Assembly (NCBI GenBank): GCA_023264815.1
Contig: JAHFUZ010000021.1
Coordinates: 1 to 64,000 of the forward strand
Length of the DNA stretch: 64,000 bases
Direction of reading: 5' to 3'
Origin: Arthrobacter sp.
GTDB taxonomy: Bacteria; Actinomycetota; Actinomycetes; Actinomycetales; Micrococcaceae
Numbering within the stretch: the first letter of the stretch is position 1; each line of letters starts with the position of its first letter. The position numbers and the translations under genes are program-made. The notes below the pieces were generated by a model that was given only the letters and a program-made list of their open reading frames with translations, was not told the DNA's origin and did no database searches. This document shows positions 42,901-50,842 of this stretch, piece by piece.

Positions 42901-44482
42901 CACCGAGGAAGTTCCGTCCCTGGTGACCCCGGCCGGCATCGCCGACCTGGAATTCGGGGACCCGGTGGACGCCATCAACCGGGTGGCGGCCAAGATTACG
43001 GCGGAGAAGCTCGCCGACCTCATCATCGTGGAAAACCACGACGGCGCCGGGTCCGGCACCCCGGAGGGCGCCACCCTGGAGCAGGAAGTGGCAGCCGGCG
43101 GACCGCTCGCGAAGCTGGTCACCGAAACCTCCGCCGACGTTGATGCCATCTTCACCGGCCACACGCACAAGGAATACGCCTGGGACGCCCCCGTCCCCGG
43201 CATGGAGGGCAAGACCCGTCCGATCGTCCAGACTGGCAACTACGGCGAGAACATCGGCCAGATCAAGCTCACCGTAGACACCGCCACCAGGCAGGTCACG
43301 GGCCACTCCGCCGGCAACGTCAAGCGCACCACTGACGCGGCGGCAGACCTCGTGGCGGCCTACCCGCGGGTGGCTGCGGTAGATGCGATCGTCAGGAAGG
43401 CACTCGCGGCGGCTGCCGAGATCGGCAACCAGCCGGTGGGCGCCCTGACCGCTGATATCACCACCGCCTTCAGCCCGGACCCCGCTGGCGGACCGGCCAA
43501 ACGCGATGACCGTGCGAGCGAATCCACCCTGGGCAACCTCGTGGCTGACTCGCTGCGCGATTCGCTGAGCGGTGCCGACCTCGGCGGCGCGGAAATCGGC
43601 GTCGTCAACCCCGGCGGGCTCCGCAACGAGCTGTACTACGCGCCGGACGGCACCATCACCTATGCGGAAGCCAACTCGGTCCTGCCGTTCGTGAACAACC
43701 TCTGGACCACCTCCCTGACCGGTGACCAGTTCAAAACGCTCCTGGAACAGCAGTGGCAGACCAACCCGGACGGGACGGTGCCCAGCCGTGCCTACCAGCA
43801 GCTGGGGCTGTCCAAGAACGTCAACTACACCTATGACGCCGCCCGCGCCGCAGGTGACCGGATCACTTCGATCCGCGTGGACGGTACCCTCATTGATCCG
43901 GCGAAGTCATACCGGATCGGCACGTTCAGCTTCCTGGCCACCGGCGGTGACAACTTCCGGATCTTCAAGGAAGGAACCGGGACCCGTGATTCGGGCCTCG
44001 TGGACCGTGACGCGTGGATCACGTACCTGCAGGGGCACAACCCCGTATCACCGGACTTCGCCCGGCGGACCGTGGCGGTCCAGAACACCACCGCCGCCGA
44101 AGTCAAGCCCGGCGACGCCATCACCCTGGCGGTCAGCAAGCTGGACCTGACCTCACTGGGCAGCCCGGTGAACACTTCCCTGGCCGCGGCTTTCACCGAC
44201 AGCGCCGGAACCACCACGGCCTTGGGCACGGTGCCGGTTTCCGGCGGCAGCGCCACGGTGCAGCTGCCGGTGCCGGCCGGGGCTGCCGCGGGCCCGGGAA
44301 CCCTGGTCCTTACTGCGGCCGAGTCCGGCACCGTGGTGAAGAGCGCGGTGCAGGTGGCGGCCAGCGGACCGGTACAGCCGGTCTGCACCGCCCCCGTCCC
44401 GCCCAAGAAGTGGTACGACGCCCTGGGCTGGCTCCGCTACGGCATCGCCTGGCTGCAGTACCAGCAGTGCCTTCGCGGCTAG
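39935..44482 (+). CDS. Secreted multidomain nuclease / 5'-nucleotidase
   Basis: 1515 residues. Signal peptide (~1-31), lamin-tail domain (~40-190), OB-fold-like domain (~215-330), an ExeM/NucH-type endonuclease (~511-840, IASFNVLNYF, LIGDFNSYAHEDP, SDHDPVVVGLD), then a metallophosphatase 5'-nucleotidase (~853-1130, GINDFHGRID, GNHEFDGG, TGHTHKEY) with its C-terminal substrate domain (~1150-1340, GGLRNELYY, GGDNFRIF). It ends in a Trp-rich tail WYDALGWLRYGIAWLQYQQC. It could degrade extracellular DNA and then dephosphorylate nucleotides. No sortase motif. Monocistronic. Confidence 0.92.
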   Translation: MHNTPWKLALGTALSVGLIAAPLATVPAAAEVSAAAAGTSPVVINEAYLSGGSAGAAYKSKFVELYNTSDAPVSLAGWSIQYRSATATAAPTSVAPLTGSIPAKGHYLVQGGSNNGGAAGADLPAPDLVATSLNFSGSAGTIILAKQATAVALATGSVVEPAGVADLLGYGTSNTFETQAATAPSGTGDVRSLNRSGGLDSNSNLADFTLNASITPTAAGGTGTPPVDPPTEPAPVGTKTIAEIQGTGAASPFAGSTVTTRGKVTAAFPTGGFAGYYVQTPGTGGDLTPAGHTASDALFVYSPATAGSVQIGDFVEVTGAVSEFYGMTQVSVADAAGLTKLTDAAPEVKATNFTLPAAETFREALEGMLLAPQGPVTVTDNYSLNQYGEIGLAGGTTTLVQPTAVAPYGSAGYEAAVADNAARGIKLDDGSTTNFLRDAGTKAQVLPYLTATDPVRVGSPVTFNTNVVLSYANNAWKFQPLTHLTEANKGTVQPASFGATRTEAPATVGGNLKIASFNVLNYFPTTGDQLTGCTYYTDRDGNPITVRGGCDARGAANAENFVRQQDKIVAAITKTGADVVSLMEIENSAQFGKDRDDALAKLVEALNIATPGVWDYVRTPANAPPLADEDMIRTAFIFKKAVAEPVGESVIHNDTVAFASARKPLAQAFKPVGAAADKTFIAIANHFKSKGSAATPEDTDKGQGASNLARTAQAKSLLDFATKLQAENGTTKVFLIGDFNSYAHEDPMNVFREAGYVNQDEKAKNADGSAKHSYLFGGLVGSLDHILASPAADAVVTGADIWNINSVESVALEYSRYNNNVTNYYAPDQFRASDHDPVVVGLDLPAAPVTPASVELNFLGINDFHGRIDANTVLFAGTIEKLRAAAPGATAFISAGDNIGASLFASAVAKDQPTIDVLNALQLDASAVGNHEFDGGWADLRDRVTAGGSNAKFPYLGANVYRKGTTEPVLPEYTVLDMDGIKVAVIGTVTEEVPSLVTPAGIADLEFGDPVDAINRVAAKITAEKLADLIIVENHDGAGSGTPEGATLEQEVAAGGPLAKLVTETSADVDAIFTGHTHKEYAWDAPVPGMEGKTRPIVQTGNYGENIGQIKLTVDTATRQVTGHSAGNVKRTTDAAADLVAAYPRVAAVDAIVRKALAAAAEIGNQPVGALTADITTAFSPDPAGGPAKRDDRASESTLGNLVADSLRDSLSGADLGGAEIGVVNPGGLRNELYYAPDGTITYAEANSVLPFVNNLWTTSLTGDQFKTLLEQQWQTNPDGTVPSRAYQQLGLSKNVNYTYDAARAAGDRITSIRVDGTLIDPAKSYRIGTFSFLATGGDNFRIFKEGTGTRDSGLVDRDAWITYLQGHNPVSPDFARRTVAVQNTTAAEVKPGDAITLAVSKLDLTSLGSPVNTSLAAAFTDSAGTTTALGTVPVSGGSATVQLPVPAGAAAGPGTLVLTAAESGTVVKSAVQVAASGPVQPVCTAPVPPKKWYDALGWLRYGIAWLQYQQCLRG

Positions 44483-44502
44483 CAGCCCCGCACTGAACCG
44501 AC

Positions 44503-44536
44503 CATGGGCCCACGCTGATCACGGCGTGGGCCCATG
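44503..44536. terminator. Hairpin after nuclease/nucleotidase gene
   Basis: 13-bp perfect stem CATGGGCCCACGC with its complement, eight-base loop, no T tract. The rest of 44537-44790 shows no gene, promoter or repeat that I can support. Confidence 0.6.
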
Positions 44537-44790
44537 CTGGTTAAGCGGGCTGCGGGACCCACTCGGGACCACACCTGGTGCCGGTGTTCCACGAAGGCGT
44601 AGCTTTCCGACTCGTTCGCCCGTGGCGCGACGCCGGGCGAAACGCTGCGCCGTTCCGGGTAACGCTTGGAGGCCATGCGGGTTCACCGGCGATGCACGGC
44701 GAAAGTTTCTGCGCACCATGTCCCCCGATGACGCGGAACGTCAGAGGTTTAGGCCGCTAATACCTTCCGGAACATCCGTGCCCCGTCGCG

Positions 44791-46716
44791 TCAGCGGGCC
44801 AGGACGGCCTGCGCAATTTCGTCGGCGTCGCGGAGCGTCCGCTGCCCGCTGGCATAGGAGGGTCCGCCGGGCTGCACCGCTTCGGCCGCGATGGCGGTCC
44901 CCCACTGGGCCGCGGAGAGCTGCAGGCCCAGGACGTACAGCCCGTCCGTGACGGAGCCGTTGGCCGCCACCGGCCGGTACGGATGCGGTGCGACGTCCAG
45001 GCCGGAGGACTGCACCGGAGCACCTTCCGCCGTCATCATCAGCCGCGGGCGGACCATGCCGTCGGCCAGGAGCTGCTGCAGGAGCGGTGAATCGTTGGCA
45101 GCCACCCGGTTGGCCGGTGCCAGCGCCTCCACCATGGTGGTGGCGGCAACCGGCGGACCGTCCACCCAGGGTGAGACTGCGGTAAACCGGCCCGCCCGCC
45201 GGTCCACGCTGAACCGGGGGTCGGGGCCCACGAAGCTGACCACTCCAGCCCGCGCCAGGGCAGCCAGCTGCTCGGCACGCAGCGCCGGCGGCCCGCTGGC
45301 CAGACCCTCCACAAACGACTCAAACCAGCCACGAAGGCCGGCAACCCAGGATTCATCGGTGATGCCGCCGTCGGCCACTGCCGTCTTCAGCACGGCGCGC
45401 CCGCGGTGCAGGGCTCCGATGGCCATCTTTACGGGGTCGTCCTCTCCGAGCGCGGAGCGGCGGGCGTCGTCCAGGAGGTAGTCCACCACGGCGGCGTCCA
45501 GTCCGGCGCGCGATGCAAACGAGCGCCCGGCCAGCGGGGACGCAAGGCCCAGCAGGTCCAGCCGGTGCCGCGGCACGACGTGCACGGCCAGGACGCTTTC
45601 CACGGCATCTTCCCATTTGGTGGTGCTGTGGGCGTGGGGCCGCAATGCTTCGTCGAGGGCGGCCAGGAACGCCGGTGCGTCGGGGACAGCCCCGGGCTGC
45701 GAGCGAACCAGGGTGGAGTAGTAGGCCCACAGGGTATCGCGGTGCAGCAGCGGCCAGAGGTCGTGGTCGAAGCCGGGCAGGATGCCGGCGGCCGCGAACC
45801 GCTCCAAGGCGGCCTCCGTCAGGTACCGCAGGGTGACCGACGACGGGTAGTAGCCGTCCAGGGCGGCCTTGGCCCGGTACGGGGTACCGCGGCGGGAGGC
45901 GGCAATGATCAGCGGTTCACGCCCGGAGGGCTGGTAGTCGAGGTGAGTCCCGGCGTCGATGAATTTTCCGCCGCGGCCCTCGGTCAACTGGCCCATGGCG
46001 TCGAAGAAGTTCAGCCCCATGCCACGGACCAGGACGGGTTCGCCGGAGGGGATGGCGGACCAGTCCACGTCGGCGGGCACGGCAGGCGGAAAGTAGCGCA
46101 GCCCCAGCCGGGTGGCTGACGACTGGAGTTCGCGCTGTTCGGCGTTGAGCCGGGACGGAATGTGCCCGAGCGCGAGAACCACGGAATCGACCGGGAGGGA
46201 GCCGCCGCCGGCGAGTCCGACGTCGTACCCGTCACCTGCCCTGCGCACCCACTCAGCCTCCGTTTCGTGGAAGCCGACAGTGACGCCGTCGGGCAGCTTT
46301 CCCAGGAGCTCCTCCACGGTGGAGCGAAGGTAGCGGCCGTAGATGGCGCGGCTGGGGAAGTCGCGGGACTCCAGGCCCGCCAGTTCGGTCCGCTCATCCG
46401 GCGTCAGGGCCGCCAGCGGCTCCTGCTGCTGGCGGGCCCGCCAGCAGTCGAATGTGGTGCCGGCCAGCGGCGGGGCCAGCCGGGTGTCCTCGGGGATGAC
46501 CGTGGGATAGAAGGACTGCGTGTTCATGAGGTACAGCCGGGACTGGCCGGGCTGCCACACGTGCCCGGGACCGGCCGGGTACGGGTCCACCACGTCGATG
46601 TGGAGTTTTGTTGGGTCTGCCTGGATAGCGGCGTGGGCGAGCAGGCGTTCCAGGACGCTGGTACCCCGGGGGCCTGCGCCGATGATGGCTACCCGGATGC
46701 TCGTCGATTTACCCAC
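44791..46716 (-). CDS. FAD/NAD(P)-binding oxidoreductase-like protein
   Basis: 641 residues. Starts with the Rossmann motif VAIIGAGPRGTSVLERLL, characteristic of the FAD-NAD(P)-binding family (PF13454 type), with VVLALGHIPS and VRGMGLNFFD further on. Its substrate is unknown; related proteins accompany siderophore or secondary metabolism but no such genes are near. GTG 46716 is preceded by TACTCT at seven bases; the frame opens to 46815 without support. Divergent from the S9 peptidase. Confidence 0.85.
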   Translation of the reverse strand: MGKSTSIRVAIIGAGPRGTSVLERLLAHAAIQADPTKLHIDVVDPYPAGPGHVWQPGQSRLYLMNTQSFYPTVIPEDTRLAPPLAGTTFDCWRARQQQEPLAALTPDERTELAGLESRDFPSRAIYGRYLRSTVEELLGKLPDGVTVGFHETEAEWVRRAGDGYDVGLAGGGSLPVDSVVLALGHIPSRLNAEQRELQSSATRLGLRYFPPAVPADVDWSAIPSGEPVLVRGMGLNFFDAMGQLTEGRGGKFIDAGTHLDYQPSGREPLIIAASRRGTPYRAKAALDGYYPSSVTLRYLTEAALERFAAAGILPGFDHDLWPLLHRDTLWAYYSTLVRSQPGAVPDAPAFLAALDEALRPHAHSTTKWEDAVESVLAVHVVPRHRLDLLGLASPLAGRSFASRAGLDAAVVDYLLDDARRSALGEDDPVKMAIGALHRGRAVLKTAVADGGITDESWVAGLRGWFESFVEGLASGPPALRAEQLAALARAGVVSFVGPDPRFSVDRRAGRFTAVSPWVDGPPVAATTMVEALAPANRVAANDSPLLQQLLADGMVRPRLMMTAEGAPVQSSGLDVAPHPYRPVAANGSVTDGLYVLGLQLSAAQWGTAIAAEAVQPGGPSYASGQRTLRDADEIAQAVLAR

Positions 46717-46723
46717 GGCATCC

Positions 46724-46729
46724 AGAGTA
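46724..46729 (-). promoter_or_regulatory. -10 element of the FAD-protein gene, leaderless type
   Basis: TACTCT on the minus strand ends seven bases before GTG 46716. Confidence 0.5.
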
Positions 46730-46791
46730 TCCGCCCCGCCCCGGGACGCTTGACTTGCTTGCTGAGCGAAGATGTTGTTTGGATGGGGCGC

Positions 46792-49098
46792 ATGACCACC
46801 ACTGCAGCTGATCAAGCGCCCGGTTCATCGTCCGCCAACACTCCTTCCTCCGCGTCGTCCACCGAAGCTTCCGGCCCGGAGGTTGCCCCGGAGCCCACGG
46901 ACGAGAACGTCTGGCTGGAGGAGATTTACGGCGAGGAACCGCTGGCGTGGGTTCGGGAGCAGAACGCCCGCACCGAGGACCTGATCGAGGACGCCGATTA
47001 CGCGGCGCTGGAGGGAAGCATCCTCGAGGTGCTGGACTCCACGGACCGGATCGCCATGGTGGGCAAGCGCGGCGACTGGTACTACAACTTCTGGAAGGAC
47101 CAGGCGAACCCGAAAGGCCTGTGGCGCCGGACCACGTGGGAGAGCTACCTCACCGATTCCCCCGACTGGGATGTCCTGCTGGACGTGGACGCGCTGGCCG
47201 CCGCGGAAGGGGTCGAGTGGGTGTTCCACGGAGCCACGTTCCTGCGTCCGGCGGACGGGGAACACTACCGCTTGGCGCTGGTGGCGCTCTCACCCGACGG
47301 CGGCGACGCCAACCGCTACCGCGAGTTCGACGTGGACACCCGCACCTTCGTGGACCCGGCCGCCAGCGGTTTTGACCTCCCGACGGCGAAGGGGAACGTC
47401 TCGTGGCTGGATGCCGACACGCTGCTGGTCGCCTCCACGGCGGCGGGGCTGCCCGCGACTGCCTCTTCCTACGCCCGGACCGCCGTGACGCTGAGGCGCG
47501 GCGAGGCCCTGGCTTCTGCACCGCTGTTGTTTGAGGTCCCTGTGGACCACATGATGGCCCTCGTAGCGCACGATTCCACCCCTGGCTTCGAGCGCACCTT
47601 CGCCGTGGACTACATCGACTTCTACAACCGCAGCACGTTTGTCCGTTCCGCTGAGGCATGGACGGAGATCGAGGCCCCCACCGACGTCAACCTCAGCGCC
47701 CACCGCGAATGGCTGCTGTTCAGGCCGCAGCAGGACTGGACCGTTGGCGGGGCCACCTACCCGGCCGGTTCCCTTCTTGCCGCCAGGTTCGAAGACTACC
47801 TCGCCGGGTCGCGGGAGCTGCTGGTGCTGTTCACCCCGGATGCGCACACGTCGCTGCAGTCGTGGAGCTGGACCCGGAACTTCCTGCTGCTGAACCTCCT
47901 GCGGGACGTTTCCTCCGAAATCCGGGTGCTGGACCCTGGCGCGCGTGGCTCGGGGGCCGGCGGTTCCATCTCGGGCGCCTGGGCCTCGTCGCTGCTGGAC
48001 GCCTGCCCGCCGCTGCACGACGTCAACGCCTATGCCGTGGACGATGAGGATGAAGGGCCGGACGACGGCGGTGCGGGCGACGATTTCTGGCTCGTCGCCA
48101 CGGGCTTCACCACGCCCAGCACGCTGATGCGGGGAACCCTGGAGCGGGCAGCATCCGGGGACATTGCCTCGGGGAGCGCCGATTCCGGTAGTGCCGGCGT
48201 GGTGAGCCGGCACGCGGAAGTGAAAGCGTCGCCGTCGTTCTTTAATGACGACAACTATGAAGTGCAGCAGCACTTCGCCGTGTCCGCGGACGGTACCCGG
48301 ATCCCGTATTTCCAGGTGGCCTCCCGCGACCTGGTCCTGGACGGCCAGAACCCCACCCAGCTCTCCGGCTACGGCGGCTTCGAAGTCTCCCGCACCCCTG
48401 CCTACAGCGGGACCGTGGGACGTGCCTGGCTGGAGCGGCGGACCACGGCGGCTGCGGACGCCGACGGGGCACCGCACTCGCGCGGCGGTGTCTATGTTGT
48501 GGCCAACATCCGTGGCGGCGGCGAGTACGGGCCCGGCTGGCATCGGGCCGCCCTGAAGGAGAACCGGCACCGCGCCTATGAGGATTTTGCGGCCGTCGCG
48601 GGGCACCTCATCTCCCGCGGCGTCACCTCGCGCGAGCGGCTGGGCTGCGTGGGCGGATCCAACGGCGGGCTCCTGGTGGGCAACATGCTCACCACGTACC
48701 CGGAGCTGTTCGGAGCCGTTTCCTGCGGCGTTCCGCTGCTGGATATGCGGCGCTACACCAAGCTCTCGGCCGGGCACTCCTGGATCGCCGAGTACGGCAA
48801 CCCGGACGTACCCGCCGAATGGGAGTACATCCAGACGTTTTCGCCCTACCACCTGCTCAAGGACGGTGTGGACTACCCCGAAACGTTCATCTGGACCGCC
48901 ACATCCGACGACCGGGTTGGCCCGGTCCAGGCCCGCAAGATGGCCGCCCGGATGCAGGCGATGGGGATCCCCAACGTCTGGTTCCACGAGGCACTGGAAG
49001 GCGGCCATGCCGGAGCGTCGGACAACCGGCAGTCCGCCGCTCTCCAGGCCCGCAGCCAGCACTTCCTGTGGCGGACCCTGGCGGGCGGGACCTCCTAG
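46792..49098 (+). CDS. S9-family prolyl oligopeptidase
   Basis: 768 residues. An acidic/Ser-rich N-terminus of ~40 residues, a beta-propeller (~60-480), then the alpha/beta hydrolase domain with GGSNGGLLVGN (nucleophile Ser), ATSDDRVGP (Asp) and EGGHAGASDN (His). It cleaves short peptides after proline; no signal peptide, so probably cytoplasmic. ATG 46792 is favoured, with TTGCTT, 18 bases, TTGGAT ending seven bases upstream (leaderless type); ATG 46783 is an alternative. The frame is open far upstream but that is antisense to the divergent gene. Confidence 0.92.
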   Translation: MTTTAADQAPGSSSANTPSSASSTEASGPEVAPEPTDENVWLEEIYGEEPLAWVREQNARTEDLIEDADYAALEGSILEVLDSTDRIAMVGKRGDWYYNFWKDQANPKGLWRRTTWESYLTDSPDWDVLLDVDALAAAEGVEWVFHGATFLRPADGEHYRLALVALSPDGGDANRYREFDVDTRTFVDPAASGFDLPTAKGNVSWLDADTLLVASTAAGLPATASSYARTAVTLRRGEALASAPLLFEVPVDHMMALVAHDSTPGFERTFAVDYIDFYNRSTFVRSAEAWTEIEAPTDVNLSAHREWLLFRPQQDWTVGGATYPAGSLLAARFEDYLAGSRELLVLFTPDAHTSLQSWSWTRNFLLLNLLRDVSSEIRVLDPGARGSGAGGSISGAWASSLLDACPPLHDVNAYAVDDEDEGPDDGGAGDDFWLVATGFTTPSTLMRGTLERAASGDIASGSADSGSAGVVSRHAEVKASPSFFNDDNYEVQQHFAVSADGTRIPYFQVASRDLVLDGQNPTQLSGYGGFEVSRTPAYSGTVGRAWLERRTTAAADADGAPHSRGGVYVVANIRGGGEYGPGWHRAALKENRHRAYEDFAAVAGHLISRGVTSRERLGCVGGSNGGLLVGNMLTTYPELFGAVSCGVPLLDMRRYTKLSAGHSWIAEYGNPDVPAEWEYIQTFSPYHLLKDGVDYPETFIWTATSDDRVGPVQARKMAARMQAMGIPNVWFHEALEGGHAGASDNRQSAALQARSQHFLWRTLAGGTS

Positions 49099-49133
49099 CC
49101 CGGACGTCCCGAATCCGGCGCTGACCGGCCGTT

Positions 49134-49163
49134 TTGCACTGCGTGCCCCGTTCTGCGTATCCT
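49134..49163 (+). promoter_or_regulatory. Promoter of tRNA-Ser (GCT)
   Basis: TTGCAC, 18 bases, TATCCT, placing the transcript start about 15 bases before the tRNA. Confidence 0.5.
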
Positions 49164-49185
49164 TGGTGGGCTAGTAATAGCCATT

Positions 49186-49273
49186 GGAGACGTGCCAGAG
49201 CGGCCGAATGGGCTTCACTGCTAATGAAGTGTGGGGCACAACTCCACCGGGGGTTCAAATCCCCCCGTCTCCG
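49186..49273 (+). tRNA. tRNA-Ser (GCT)
   Basis: 88 bases, class II. Acceptor GGAGACG/CGTCTCC, anticodon stem CTTCA/TGAAG with loop CTGCTAA, long variable arm, T-loop TTCAAAT. No encoded CCA. Confidence 0.96.
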
Positions 49274-49278
49274 CGTTT

Positions 49279-49305
49279 GGCCCCGGTCCTGGACCGGGGC
49301 CTTTT
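49279..49305 (+). terminator. Terminator after tRNA-Ser (GCT)
   Basis: Stem GGCCCCGGTCC/GGACCGGGGCC with TTTT. Confidence 0.88.
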
Positions 49306-49342
49306 GCGTTCCCGGGTTTCCCCAAGGTGGCAGGATGGTGGG

Positions 49343-50842
49343 ATGCCAGCACGCAGCACCCCCGACGTCGGAACCAGCCAGGCGTGGAGTCCCCGCCTTG
49401 CGCTGCTGGTTGCCGCCACCCTCTTCATGGAGTTCCTCGACGCCACCGTCCTCACCACCGCCATACCCAACATCGCCGGCGACTTTGGTGTGCCCCCGGC
49501 CGACGTCAACATCACCATGACCGCCTACCTCATGACGGTGGCCATGGGCATCCCCCTGAGCGGCTGGCTCGCCGAAAGGGTGGGGGCCCGCACGGTCTTC
49601 TGCGTCGCGATCGCCCTCTTCACCGTGGCGTCACTGGCCTGCGCGGTGAGCCCCGACCTGACCGTCCTGACCATCAGCCGGATCGTCCAGGGTGCCGGAG
49701 GCGCCATGATGGTTCCGGTGGGCACGCTCCTGGTTCTTCGCGGCACACCCAAATCCGAGCTCCTGCGGGCCACGGCTTTCCTGGTGTGGCCGGCGCTGCT
49801 GGCACCGGTGCTCGCGCCGCTGGTGGGCGGGGCCCTGACCACCTACCTGTCCTGGCACTGGATCTTCCTCATCAACCTGCCTCTCGGCGCTGCCGCCTTC
49901 ATTGCGGCGCTGCGGATTGTCCCCGCTGTGCCGGGAAATCCGTCCCGCCGGCTGGACTGGCTGGGTCTGCTCCTGACCACGGCGGGGGTGGGTGCGCTGG
50001 TGGTTGGCCTGGAACTTGCCACAGCGCATTCCGACGGGCCGTGGGCCGCTGCCTGCGCGGCCGCTGGTGTGGTGTTCCTGGGGGCCGCCGTGCTGTGGAT
50101 GAAGCGGGCCAGGAATCCACTCTTTGACCTTTCGGTGTTCGCCACGCGGACGTTCCGGGCCATGGCCACGGGCGGGTTTGTCTACCGCCTGACCATCAGC
50201 TCGGTGCCGTTCCTCCTGCCCCTGATGTTCCAGACCGGCTTTGGCTGGTCGCCGCTGCACGCCGGCGCCATGGTGGCGGCCGTCTTCATCGGCAATATTG
50301 GAATTAAACCGGCCACTACACCGCTGATCCGGCGTTTCGGGTTCCGCGCCATGCTGGTATTCGGGTCCCTGGCTTCGGCCGTGACCTTCGCACTGTGTGC
50401 CTTGCTCACGCCGGACACCCCGCAGGTCCTGATCTTTGCCCTGCTCGTGTGCAGCGGCGCGTTCCGCTCCATCGGGTTCTCGGCCTACGCTTCGGTTCAG
50501 TACGCGGACATCGTGCCGGCCCAGCTGACGTCGGCAAACTCCGTTTCGGCCACCCTGGTTCAGCTGGCCGCCGGCTCGGGCATCGCGGTGGGCGCACTGC
50601 TGATCCGGATTTACGACGGTGTGGCGGTGTTCGACGCGGATGCTGCCGGCCCGTTTCGGGGCGCCTTCCTGACCATGGCGCTGCTGATGCTTTTCAGCAC
50701 CGCGGACAGCCTGTCCCTGCACCGGCACGCCGGAGCAGAAGTCAGCCGGCCTGGCGGGAAAGAAGTCAGCCTGCCTGGCCAAGAACCAGCGGAAGGACCG
50801 CACCCGCCCCCGCCTGGCGCAGGGCACGTCCAGCCACGGTAA
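49343..50842 (+). CDS. MFS drug exporter, DHA2 (14-helix) type
   Basis: 499 residues from ATG 49343; the longer frame runs into the tRNA. Motif C-like VQGAGGAMMVPVGTLLV, FMEFLDATVLTTAIPNIA at the first helix and NITMTAYLMTVAMGIPLSGWLAERVG (motif A) are typical of multidrug exporters of the EmrB/QacA type. The last ~40 residues are not membrane-like and are encoded over a 24-base tandem duplication and the antisense 3' end of recQ. Substrate unknown. Confidence 0.9.
   Translation: MPARSTPDVGTSQAWSPRLALLVAATLFMEFLDATVLTTAIPNIAGDFGVPPADVNITMTAYLMTVAMGIPLSGWLAERVGARTVFCVAIALFTVASLACAVSPDLTVLTISRIVQGAGGAMMVPVGTLLVLRGTPKSELLRATAFLVWPALLAPVLAPLVGGALTTYLSWHWIFLINLPLGAAAFIAALRIVPAVPGNPSRRLDWLGLLLTTAGVGALVVGLELATAHSDGPWAAACAAAGVVFLGAAVLWMKRARNPLFDLSVFATRTFRAMATGGFVYRLTISSVPFLLPLMFQTGFGWSPLHAGAMVAAVFIGNIGIKPATTPLIRRFGFRAMLVFGSLASAVTFALCALLTPDTPQVLIFALLVCSGAFRSIGFSAYASVQYADIVPAQLTSANSVSATLVQLAAGSGIAVGALLIRIYDGVAVFDADAAGPFRGAFLTMALLMLFSTADSLSLHRHAGAEVSRPGGKEVSLPGQEPAEGPHPPPPGAGHVQPR
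50737..50784. repeat. 24-base tandem duplication at the MFS/recQ 3' overlap
   Basis: AGAAGTCAGCC-GCCTGGC occurs at 50737 and 50761, 24 bases apart, with one mismatch over 19 bases. It gives the repeated EVSRPGGK/EVSLPGQE in the MFS tail, and the recQ stop codon lies in the second copy. Confidence 0.7.

Noticed and set aside
40700-43306. 868-codon minus-strand open frame
   Set aside because: Lies wholly antisense to the nuclease/nucleotidase gene and shows low-complexity Val/Gly/His-rich translation typical of shadow frames.
44537-44790. Small gene between the nucleotidase and FAD-protein genes
   Set aside because: Short frames on both strands have no ribosome site, no -10 at leaderless spacing and Arg/Pro-rich noise translations.
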